Below, piece after piece: positions 30,333-37,606 of a stretch of DNA of 64,000 nt (the stretch's first letter is position 1; every line of letters begins with the position of its first letter). The stretch comes from Actinophytocola xanthii (GTDB lineage Bacteria > Actinomycetota > Actinomycetes > Mycobacteriales > Pseudonocardiaceae): NCBI RefSeq assembly GCF_001921205.1, contig NZ_MSIE01000031.1, forward strand, positions 1 to 64,000. The letters are read 5' to 3'. A model generated the notes under the pieces. That model was not told the origin of the DNA. It was given only the letters and a program-made list of their open reading frames with translations, and did not search any database. The position numbers and the translations under genes were made by a program.

Positions 30333-31094
30333 CTACACCAGCACGACGCGTGGCCCGGCGTTCGCGATCTCGTCCGCGGTGGGGCGGTCGACGCGCACGT
30401 CGGTGATGAACGTGTCGATGTCGCTCAGCTCGGCGAACCTGGTGAAGCAGTCGTTGCCGACCTTGGTGTGGTCGGCGAGCAGAACGCAGCGTCGCGCGCT
30501 GGAGATGGCCGCGCGTTTGATCATCGCCTCGGCCGAGTCGGGCGTGGTGAGACCGCGCTCCGCGGAGATCCCGTTGGTGGCCATGAACGCGACGTCCACA
30601 AAGGTCTCGTGTAGCGCCTGGAGCGCCCAGGAGTCCACTGTAGCCAAAGTGCGGCTGCGCAACCTGCCACCCACGAGCATCATCGTCAGGTTCGGTCTCG
30701 TCGAGAGGCTGAGGGCGATGTTGACAGAGTGGGTGACGACGGTCAGCTCGCGGTCGGTCGGCAGCTCGTCGGCGAACCGCGCCGTCGTCGAACCCGCGTC
30801 GAGGAGAATGCTGCCCTCCTCGGGGAGTTCGGCGAGCGCCGCCTTGGCGATGCGGGTCTTCTCCGCCGTCATCACGCTTTCCCGTGTCGACAGCCCTGGC
30901 TCGAAACCCAGTCTTTCCACCGGAATCGCGCCGCCGTGAACCCGGCGAACCACCCCGTGGCGCTCCAAGATGGTCAGGTCGCGCCGGATTGTCTCGGTGG
31001 TGACCGCGAACTCGTCGGCCAGCGCGGTGACGTCGACTCTCCCGCGCAACCGGGCGCGGTCCAGGATCACCTGCTGCCGTTCCTCGGCATACAC
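30333..31094 (-). CDS. DeoR-family transcriptional regulator (full length)
   Basis: A 253-residue regulator. GTG 31094 with AAGGAG about 7 bases upstream gives VYAEERQQVILDRARLRGRV, the standard DeoR start; an upstream start would add unrelated residues. The HTH is 'VDVTALADEFAVTTETIRRDLTILERHGVVRRVHGGA'. The sugar-phosphate sensor domain has 'EEGSILLDAGSTTARFADEL', 'LTVVTHSVNIALSL', 'VDVAFMATNGISAERGLTT' and 'RCVLLADHTKVG'. A catabolic operon is not adjacent. The neighbouring HTH-less paralogue (31319-31855) matches its sensor domain closely and may be derived from a duplication. Confidence 0.9.
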   Translation of the reverse strand: MYAEERQQVILDRARLRGRVDVTALADEFAVTTETIRRDLTILERHGVVRRVHGGAIPVERLGFEPGLSTRESVMTAEKTRIAKAALAELPEEGSILLDAGSTTARFADELPTDRELTVVTHSVNIALSLSTRPNLTMMLVGGRLRSRTLATVDSWALQALHETFVDVAFMATNGISAERGLTTPDSAEAMIKRAAISSARRCVLLADHTKVGNDCFTRFAELSDIDTFITDVRVDRPTADEIANAGPRVVLV

Positions 31095-31219
31095 CGATGG
31101 CTCCTTCCAGGCCGGCTGACGAAAGATTATACGGCACGGCAGCACGGACACAGGAAACCGCGGACGTGCGTCGACGGTCGCCCCCGCGACTCGTGGTCCC
31201 TGAACCTATACAGAGAAGG

Positions 31220-31235
31220 CTGGTAGAAATACCAG
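31220..31235. terminator. Small hairpin between the two DeoR genes
   Basis: CTGGTA (31220-31225) pairs with TACCAG (31230-31235) over a GAAA loop, about 85 bp past the stop of the HTH-less DeoR gene and 126 bp before the start of the full-length one. GAAA tetraloops are very stable. It is a weak terminator candidate; the 224-bp spacer is otherwise AT-richer and probably carries the DeoR promoter. Confidence 0.35.
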
Positions 31236-31318
31236 TACGGCAAGGGGATTCCACTGTTCGTACACGGCATCGTCGGGGGTGTGGAAAGGAGTACGAAATA
31301 GACGGGAACGGACGACTC

Positions 31319-31855
31319 TCAGGTCGAGATCACCTGGGGGCCGGCGGCGCTGATCTCCTCCGCTGCAACGGCATCGACGCCGGTGTCTGTGATCAGCAGG
31401 TCGATGTCGGCCAACGCGCCAAAGCAGACGCCGTCGACGGTGCCGATCTTCGTGTGGTCGGCGAGCAGCACCGTGCGTCTGGCGGCGGCGATCACCGCGC
31501 GCTTGACCGTCGCTTCGGCACCGTGCACCACCGTGAGCCCGCGGGAGACGGACACGCCCGCCGCGCCGATGAACGCGACGTCCACATAGGTGTCTCGGAG
31601 CACCCGTAGCGACCAGGTGTCCACGGCCGCCAGGTTGTGGGGTTGGAGGCGTCCGCCGAGCAGCATCAGGGTGAGGTTGGTGCGCGTGCTGAGCGCGGCC
31701 GCGATCGTGACGGAGTTGGTCACGACGGTCAGCTCGCGGTCGGTCGGCAGGAGCTCGGCGAGGCGCGTGGTCGTGGTGCCCGCGTCGAGCAGGATGGCGC
31801 CGTCCTCGGGGATCTCGGCCAGCGCCGCCTTGGCGATGCGGTCCTTCTGGTCCAT
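31319..31855 (-). CDS. DeoR sensor-domain protein lacking the DNA-binding domain
   Basis: A 178-residue protein corresponding to the C-terminal effector domain of DeoR regulators only. It starts at ATG 31855 (MDQKDRIAKAALAEIPEDGA), exactly where the sensor domain begins in the paralogue, and includes 'ILLDAGTTTTRLAELLP', 'LTVVTNSVTIAAAL', 'DVAFIGAAGVSVSRGLTV' and 'RTVLLADHTKIG'. No HTH sequence is found upstream: the 100 bp before the ATG are AT-rich and look like promoter. A GGTGGTGA RBS precedes the ATG and the frame is intact, so it may be a functional ligand-binding or heterodimerising modulator rather than a relic. Confidence 0.75.
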   Translation of the reverse strand: MDQKDRIAKAALAEIPEDGAILLDAGTTTTRLAELLPTDRELTVVTNSVTIAAALSTRTNLTLMLLGGRLQPHNLAAVDTWSLRVLRDTYVDVAFIGAAGVSVSRGLTVVHGAEATVKRAVIAAARRTVLLADHTKIGTVDGVCFGALADIDLLITDTGVDAVAAEEISAAGPQVIST

Positions 31856-32073
31856 GTCACCACCCGTAGTTGTCCGGGAAAGACGAGAACCTACACATAA
31901 AACAAAGTAACACCACCTAAACAGGAGTGAAACACAGGGCGTCCAGCGGGTGGGTCGGAGGGGGGTCTGGTGTCAGCGCCGCGTCAGGGATGTTGCGCTG
32001 CGCGATGAACTCCTCACTCATCGTGATCTCCTGTCGTTGGTTCGCCACAAGGGTCCCACCGGGAAACCCATGC

Positions 32074-32122
32074 AAAACCAAACAAACCCTTGTAACCCCA
32101 TAATCGTTTACTTACACTCCGT
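32074..32122 (+). promoter_or_regulatory. Promoter with conserved upstream element (copy A), LAL gene 1
   Basis: TTGTAA (32090-32095), 17 bp, then TACACT (32113-32118) form a vegetative-type promoter. Upstream is AAAACCAAACA, and after the -10 comes CCGT. The same layout recurs at 37465-37514. The transcription start would be about 32125, almost at GTG 32127, implying a leaderless mRNA. Confidence 0.65.
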
Positions 32123-32126
32123 CGCG

Positions 32127-34919
32127 GTGTACTTACTAGAGCGCGATCACGAGCTGGCGGCGGTCGAGACGGCACTGGATGCCGCGGGCACAGGCCGCGG
32201 CGGGCTGGTGGTCGTCTCCGGCCCGCCCGGGGTCGGGCGCTCGGCACTGCTCGACGCGGTTGCCGCGTCCCCGTCCGCCACCGGGTTCCACCTGCTACGA
32301 GCCGACGGCACACCGTCCGAGCAGGACTTCGGGTTCGGCGCGGTGCAGCAGCTGTTCCAGCCGCTGCTCGCGCACGGTTCCGAAGCCGGGATAACCGGCT
32401 GGCTCCGCGGTGCCGCGGGAGCGAGCCGTCGGCTGCTCGTCGAGCAGCCCTGGTCGCGATCTCATCTGGCCTCGGAAACCGTGTTCCACGCTCTGCACTC
32501 GCTCGTGGTGAACCTCAGCGAGGATCGGCCGGTGCTGGTCGTGGTCGACGACCTGCAGTGGGTCGACGCGCCGTCGCTGCGGTGGGTGGCCTACCTCGCC
32601 ACGAGACTTCGTCGGGCGCGCATCCTGCTCGTGGTGGCCGTGTCCGAGAACCGCGAGGCGAGCGAGCCCCTGTTTCTCGCCGACGTCGCGACCGCGGCCA
32701 GCCTCACCCTCGAACCGGCCCCGCTGTCCCGGGAGGCGGTAGGCGCGCTGCTGGCGGACGGCCCGGCCGGTGACGATCCCCGGCTCGCCCTGGCGTGCCA
32801 CTCGGTGACCGGCGGCAACCCGGCCGCGGTGGCGCAGGTGCGAGACGGGCTCCCCGGCGTCGGTCTTCCGTCGGGTGTGGACCTCGAGGCGGTCCTCCAG
32901 CCGCTGCTCACCGAACGGCGGATGGCCTGGCTCGCGGCGGCGCCGCCGGAGGTCCGGGACCTCGCTCACGCACTGGCGGTGCTGGGCGAGGCGGCGGTAC
33001 CCGACCTGCTCCAGGATCTGGCCGGGATGGACCGGGTGGCGTACAAGTCGGCGGTGCAGGCGATGGACAGGCTGGGGCTGCTCGCGGACACCGAGCCGCC
33101 GCGGCTGGTCCACGCCACCCTGCGCGACGCGGTCGCCGTGACCATGACCGTCGAGACCCGGCGACGGCTGCACCGGTCGGCGGCGCGGCTGCTGCACGCG
33201 GCCGGCCGCCCGGCGGAGCTCGTGGCCGACCAGCTCCTGCTCGTCGGTTCGGGGTTCGCGCCCCGGGAGGTCGAGGTGCTGCGCCAGGCGGCCGGTGCCG
33301 CCCTGGACCGCTGTGCGGTCCAGACCGCCGCCCGATACCTCCGAGCAGCACTGCTGAGCACGCCGCACGACGGGCCGGAGCGGGCAGGCCTGCTCGTCGA
33401 CCTGGCCGCCACCGAACGCGCGGTGGACCCGGTGTCCGCCGCCGAGCACGTCGTGGCGGCGCTGCCGTACCTGCGGACGGGGGCGGAACGCGCGTCGGCG
33501 GTCCTGTGCGTGCATCCCGCGCTCGCCGCCGCCGACCCCGCGCTCGCCGAGGTGGTCCGGCGGGCGGCCGACGAGGTCACCGACCCCGTCCTCCTGGCAA
33601 GCCGCCCGGACCTGGCCCTCCGGTTGGAGGCCCGGGTCCGCCGAATGTCCCTTCTGGACGCCGCGGACCTCGCGCGTCACCTGGACCGACTGCGGGGGGC
33701 GGAGGTCGACGAGCTCGTTGGCTCGGGAGGCGGCCGCGAGCTGCTGGCCGTGCTGGCCTACGCGGCGGTGCTAACCGCCGGCGTCCCGGCGGGACGGGTG
33801 GGGTCGTTGGTCGAACGGATCCTCGAGCGCGAGCCGGCCGACCCCGCACACGCCTCAACCGCCCTCCCGGTGCTCGTCCACGCGGCGACGGTCGTCGAGG
33901 CGGTCGCCGCGCTCGAGCGGTGGCTGGACGCCGCGGACGGGGAGGCCAGGCGCCAGGACGCGGTCGGCGCCCGGGCGCTCGTCTCGGCTGAGCGGGCGTT
34001 GCTGCTGGCCGCGACCGGGCGACTGGCCGGTGCCCGGGAGCTGGCCGAGACCGTCGTCGAGACCCGGGATCCCGCCGCTGCCGAGGCCTCGGCCATGGCC
34101 GTCGTCGCGTTGACCTCGGTCGCGCTCCAGACCCGCGACGTGGAGCTGGGCCGCCGGGCGGGTGCCGCGGCCGCGCGTAGTGGCGACCCCCGGGCGGCCG
34201 TGGCACATCGGCTGGCGCTGGCCATGGTCGAGAGCCTGAGCGGCGAACCGGCCGCGGCCCTGGCGGGGTTCCTCGCCTGTGGTCGGCTGCTCGCCCGAAC
34301 CGGCTGGAACGGGCCGAGCTGTGCGCCCTGGCGGGTGTGGGCCGCCATGCTGCACCGCCGCCTGGGCGACCTCGACTCCGCCGGCGCTCTGGCCGAGGAG
34401 GAGGAGCGGGCGGCGCGGGCCTGGGGGGCGCCCGCGCCGCTCGGCCGCGCACTGCGGTTGCGTGGAGTCCTCATGGGGGGCCCGGAAGGGCTTGATCTCC
34501 TGCGGGAGTCACACGAGGTGCTGCTCCGGTCGGCCGACCGCCTCGAGCTGGCCAGGACCTCGGTCATCCTCGGGCGGACCCTTCGGGCCGCCGGGCTCGC
34601 CGGCGCGTCCGACCTGCTGGCCGAGGGGGAGCGGATCGCCGCCCAGTGCGGTGTCGGCTGGCACCAGGAGACGCGCGCGGCCGGTCATCACGACCCCGTG
34701 CCCCGGATTCTGCGGACCGGCCGGGAGAGGCTGACCAGGACCGAGGACGCCGTCGTCGCGTTCGTCCTGCGCGGGTGGACCAACCGGCGGATCGCCGAGG
34801 CCCACGGGGTGACCAACCGCGCCGTGGAGAAGAACCTCACCAGCGTCTACCGCAAGCTCGGTATCCCCGGCCGAGCGGCGCTCGTCGAGCGCTTCGGCGC
34901 GATACCGGACAACGACTGA
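32127..34919 (+). CDS. LAL-type LuxR regulator 1, variant Walker A
   Basis: A 930-residue large ATP-binding LuxR regulator. GTG 32127 is preferred because the promoter -10 box ends at 32118 and the product begins VYLLERDHELAAVE, the usual LAL start. Domains: AAA/STAND module with Walker A GPPGVGRS (32-39) in which the invariant Lys is Arg, Walker B 'VLVVVDDLQWVDAPSLRW', a long TPR-like helical region, and C-terminal LuxR HTH 'LTRTEDAVVAFVLRGWTNRRIAEAHGVTNRAVEKNLTSVYRKLGIPGRAALV'. Loss of the Lys suggests weak or no ATP hydrolysis. It is followed by a PAS-LuxR gene on the same strand. Target genes are unknown; the carboxyltransferase next door is a candidate. Confidence 0.88.
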   Translation: MYLLERDHELAAVETALDAAGTGRGGLVVVSGPPGVGRSALLDAVAASPSATGFHLLRADGTPSEQDFGFGAVQQLFQPLLAHGSEAGITGWLRGAAGASRRLLVEQPWSRSHLASETVFHALHSLVVNLSEDRPVLVVVDDLQWVDAPSLRWVAYLATRLRRARILLVVAVSENREASEPLFLADVATAASLTLEPAPLSREAVGALLADGPAGDDPRLALACHSVTGGNPAAVAQVRDGLPGVGLPSGVDLEAVLQPLLTERRMAWLAAAPPEVRDLAHALAVLGEAAVPDLLQDLAGMDRVAYKSAVQAMDRLGLLADTEPPRLVHATLRDAVAVTMTVETRRRLHRSAARLLHAAGRPAELVADQLLLVGSGFAPREVEVLRQAAGAALDRCAVQTAARYLRAALLSTPHDGPERAGLLVDLAATERAVDPVSAAEHVVAALPYLRTGAERASAVLCVHPALAAADPALAEVVRRAADEVTDPVLLASRPDLALRLEARVRRMSLLDAADLARHLDRLRGAEVDELVGSGGGRELLAVLAYAAVLTAGVPAGRVGSLVERILEREPADPAHASTALPVLVHAATVVEAVAALERWLDAADGEARRQDAVGARALVSAERALLLAATGRLAGARELAETVVETRDPAAAEASAMAVVALTSVALQTRDVELGRRAGAAAARSGDPRAAVAHRLALAMVESLSGEPAAALAGFLACGRLLARTGWNGPSCAPWRVWAAMLHRRLGDLDSAGALAEEEERAARAWGAPAPLGRALRLRGVLMGGPEGLDLLRESHEVLLRSADRLELARTSVILGRTLRAAGLAGASDLLAEGERIAAQCGVGWHQETRAAGHHDPVPRILRTGRERLTRTEDAVVAFVLRGWTNRRIAEAHGVTNRAVEKNLTSVYRKLGIPGRAALVERFGAIPDND

Positions 34920-35250
34920 CCCGGCGTCTGACCACATCGCTCGCGCTCAACGTTTCTGTTTCTGTGTCGTGCCGCGGCGAAACCGCACCGAACCCGGTTT
35001 CGCGGTGGGCGGCCCGCACCGTACCGAACTATCGTCCGAGCGAATCTCCGCACCGACCGAATCCCGAGCCGGCGTGGCCGTACCGGGCGCGACCAGGCCG
35101 AACCGCATCCTTCGGGCTGGTCCGCAGCACCGAACCCGAATCCGGGGAAAACCGCAGTATCCCGTTGCGGCTTGGCTTTGTGTTGGTCTGTTTTGTTTTC
35201 TATGAATAGCATCGGGAAAGTAGTTCTCCGCCAGGCGAGAGGGACGAATC
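34920..35250 (+). promoter_or_regulatory. 331-bp spacer with hairpin and promoter of the first PAS-LuxR gene
   Basis: GCGAAACCG (34977-34985) and CGGTTTCGC (34995-35003) form a hairpin that may terminate the LAL transcript. The middle is rich in CCGAAC/CCGAA words. Near the end TTGTGT (35178-35183), 17 bp, then TATGAA (35201-35206) is a plausible promoter in an AT-rich patch for the PAS-LuxR gene, whose RBS is GAGAGGGACG. No gene seen. Confidence 0.5.
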
Positions 35251-35925
35251 ATGAACGATCGTTCGTGTGTCGCGTACGAGGTGCGACCCCGGCGGGGGGC
35301 CGAGGGAGGCGGCGGGGTGTTCCGCGCGTTCTTCGACCGCTCCGGCATCCGCGCGGCGTTCCTCGACGACAAGCTCCGGGTGGTCGAGGCCAGTGTCGAC
35401 TTCGTCGCGGCGTTCGGGCGACCGGTGGCGGAGCTGCGCGGGCACGGCCTGCCCGACCTGCTGCACCCCAGCTTCCGCGGTCAGGTCGCTCACCAGTTCA
35501 CCCGGCTGCTGGATGGCCAGCGGTCCCGTTTCGTCGAGTGGGTGCTCGCCATGCGCTCGGCCGGGTCCGTCTTCGGGGGTGAGCTGACCGGACTGGCCGT
35601 CCACGGCGACGCCGGACGGGTCGACGGTCTCATGGTCCTCATGCGACCGGAACGGGACGAGCGCACCACGGCGTTGGTGGGCCACAAGAAGTTATTGTCC
35701 GATATGGACGCTCGGATCCTGGAGGGGGTCGCCTCCGGCGCGTCCACCGTGCAGCTCGCCGCCCTGCTCTACCTCAGCCGCGGCGGCGTGGAGTACCACC
35801 TGACGGCGCTGCTGCGCTCGATGAAGGTGCGCAACAGGTCCGCGCTGGTGTCCAAGGCGTACTCGATGGGCCTGTTCAGCGTGGGCTCCTGGCCGCCCCG
35901 GGTGCTGCCCGACTACGTCGGCTAG
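35251..35925 (+). CDS. PAS domain-LuxR regulator 1
   Basis: A 224-residue regulator, ATG 35251. Residues about 22-135 form a PAS domain ('VFRAFFDRSGIRAAFLDDKLRVVEASVDFVAAFG', 'LPDLLHPSFRGQVAHQF', 'VDGLMVLMRPE'); residues 150-205 form a LuxR-type HTH ('MDARILEGVASGASTVQLAALLYLSRGGVEYHLTALLRSMKVRNRSALV'). The tail 'SVGSWPPRVLPDYVG' is shared with its paralogue at 39972. It follows LAL gene 1 and is convergent with the carboxyltransferase gene, whose stop it overlaps by 4 bp. Ligand (flavin, heme, small molecule) unknown. Confidence 0.85.
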   Translation: MNDRSCVAYEVRPRRGAEGGGGVFRAFFDRSGIRAAFLDDKLRVVEASVDFVAAFGRPVAELRGHGLPDLLHPSFRGQVAHQFTRLLDGQRSRFVEWVLAMRSAGSVFGGELTGLAVHGDAGRVDGLMVLMRPERDERTTALVGHKKLLSDMDARILEGVASGASTVQLAALLYLSRGGVEYHLTALLRSMKVRNRSALVSKAYSMGLFSVGSWPPRVLPDYVG

Positions 35926-37352
35926 AGCGGGATGTTCCCGTGCTGGCCGCGGTGTGCGGGAGCCGCGGCCAGCACCTCGCCCAGCCGCAGCCGGGTGACG
36001 GTGGGATCGATGACCTCGTCGACCACGCCGATCTCCATGGCCATCGCGACGCCGCCGGCGACGAGCTCGTGTTCGGCGACCAGCGCGGCGCGCAGGGCGG
36101 GGCGCTCGGCCTCGGGTGTCGCGGCGAGGCGCTTGCGGTGGAGGATGTCCACGGCGGCACCCGCGCCCATCACGGCCACCTCCGACTCCGGCCAGGCGAG
36201 GACCGCCGTGGCGCCGAGGGAGCGGGAGTTCATCGCGATGTAGGCGCCGCCGTAGGACTTCCTCGTCACCAGCGTGACGCGGGGGACCGTCGCCTCGGCG
36301 AAGGCGTGCAGGAGTTTGGCGCCCCGGCGCACCACGCCGTTCCACTCCTGCCCCGTCCCCGGCAGGTAGCCGGGGACGTCGACGAGCACCAGCAGCGGTA
36401 TCCCGAACGAGTCGCACATGCGGACGAAGCGCGCGGCCTTCTCCGCGGCGAGCGAGTCCAGGCAGCCGCCCTTGCGCAGCGGGTTGTTGGCGATCACGCC
36501 GAGCGTGCCGCCGCCGAGCCGGCCGAGGCCGACGACCACGTTGGGCGCCCACTTCGGCTGGAGCTCGAGGAACCCCGGCGCGTCCTCGTCCAGGATCGCG
36601 CGAACCAGCGGCCGGACGTCGTAGGCCCGCCTCGCCGACTCGGGCAGCAGCCGGCGCAACGGAACCGGGGTGCGCAGCCGGTCGAGGTCGAACCGGCCGG
36701 GCCGGTCCAGCAGGGTGACCAGCTCGCGGGTGCGGGCGAACGCCTCGGCCTCACTGTCCGCGCTGACGTGCACTACCCCGGACTTGCGGCTGTGTGCCTC
36801 CGGCCCGCCGAGCCCGGCCATGTCCACCTGCTCACCGGTGACCGAGCGGACCACCTCCGGGCCGGTGACGAACACCCGCCCGGCCTCGGACATCACCACG
36901 AGGTCGGTCAGCGCGGGACCGTAGGCGGCACCGCCGGCGGCGGGCCCCAGGACGAGCGAGAGCTGCGGCACCCGGCCGGACGCGCGGACCATGGCGGCGA
37001 ACATCCGCCCGATGCCGTCCATCGCGCGGACCCCCTCGGCGAGCTTGGCCCCGCCGGAGTGCCACACGCCGATGACCGGGCACCGGTCGCGCACGGCTGC
37101 GTCGATGGCGTCCACGATCACCGGGCACTCGTCGACCCCGATCGCGCCGCCCATCCGGCTCCCGTCGGTGCAGTAGACGATGACCGGGCGGCCCTCGACC
37201 CGTCCTCGGGCGACCGCGACGCCCAGCCCCGGCCGTGCGTCCACGAGCTGGAGCGAACCGGTGTCGAGCAGTTGGGACATCCGGTGCGTCGGGTCGCGGT
37301 AGTCGCGTTCCGCGTGTCGCGGGTCGGTCGTCGACGTGGTGGCGACGGTCAT
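35922..37352 (-). CDS. Acyl-CoA carboxylase carboxyltransferase (beta) subunit
   Basis: A 476-residue protein of the AccD/PccB family, which transfers the carboxyl group from biotin to an acyl-CoA. ATG 37352 (GAGGGG about 8 bases upstream) gives MTVATTSTTDPRHAERD. The two crotonase-like halves are clear: 'VGVDECPVIVDAIDAA'-type region with 'SGGAKLAEGVRAMDGIGRMF' and 'GPAAGGAAYGPALTDLVVM'; then 'GVIANNPLRKGGCLDSLAAEKAARFVRMCDSF', 'LVDVPGYLPGTGQEWNGVVRRGAKLLHAF' and 'TRKSYGGAYIAMNS'. It is somewhat shorter than the usual 510-530. No biotin carboxylase or biotin carrier lies nearby, so it must pair with a subunit elsewhere. It sits between the two LAL/PAS-LuxR modules. Confidence 0.9.
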   Translation of the reverse strand: MTVATTSTTDPRHAERDYRDPTHRMSQLLDTGSLQLVDARPGLGVAVARGRVEGRPVIVYCTDGSRMGGAIGVDECPVIVDAIDAAVRDRCPVIGVWHSGGAKLAEGVRAMDGIGRMFAAMVRASGRVPQLSLVLGPAAGGAAYGPALTDLVVMSEAGRVFVTGPEVVRSVTGEQVDMAGLGGPEAHSRKSGVVHVSADSEAEAFARTRELVTLLDRPGRFDLDRLRTPVPLRRLLPESARRAYDVRPLVRAILDEDAPGFLELQPKWAPNVVVGLGRLGGGTLGVIANNPLRKGGCLDSLAAEKAARFVRMCDSFGIPLLVLVDVPGYLPGTGQEWNGVVRRGAKLLHAFAEATVPRVTLVTRKSYGGAYIAMNSRSLGATAVLAWPESEVAVMGAGAAVDILHRKRLAATPEAERPALRAALVAEHELVAGGVAMAMEIGVVDEVIDPTVTRLRLGEVLAAAPAHRGQHGNIPL

Positions 37353-37464
37353 CCTCACACCCCTCGCTCGAGCCGGTTCGGTACCAGTGAAGCGGTGGGG
37401 GACCGGGGAAACCCTAGTCCTGATCACGACGCCGCGCAGAATCGTTCACCCCGCAAACAAACAC

Positions 37465-37514
37465 AAAACCAAATAGATCTGTTGCAAACCCACATGGTCG
37501 CTCATACACTCCGT
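37465..37514 (+). promoter_or_regulatory. Promoter with conserved upstream element (copy B), LAL gene 2
   Basis: TTGCAA (37482-37487), 17 bp, then TACACT (37505-37510). AAAACCAAATA precedes the -35 and CCGT follows the -10, as in copy A at 32074. Transcription would start near 37517, about 90 bases before the LAL gene 2 start codon. Confidence 0.65.
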
Positions 37515-37606
37515 GTTACCCGGGTCACAGGCGGTTCGGCGACTACACCGCTTGCCGGACGACAACAGTCACGTTCGGTAGCAGTCGGCGGCGGAGGCGG
37601 GAAAAC

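Noticed and set aside
31950-32126. Extension of LAL gene 1 upstream to 31950 or ATG 32070
   Set aside because: The predicted promoter (-35 at 32090, -10 at 32113) lies inside that extension, and the family start VYLLERDHEL coincides with GTG 32127.
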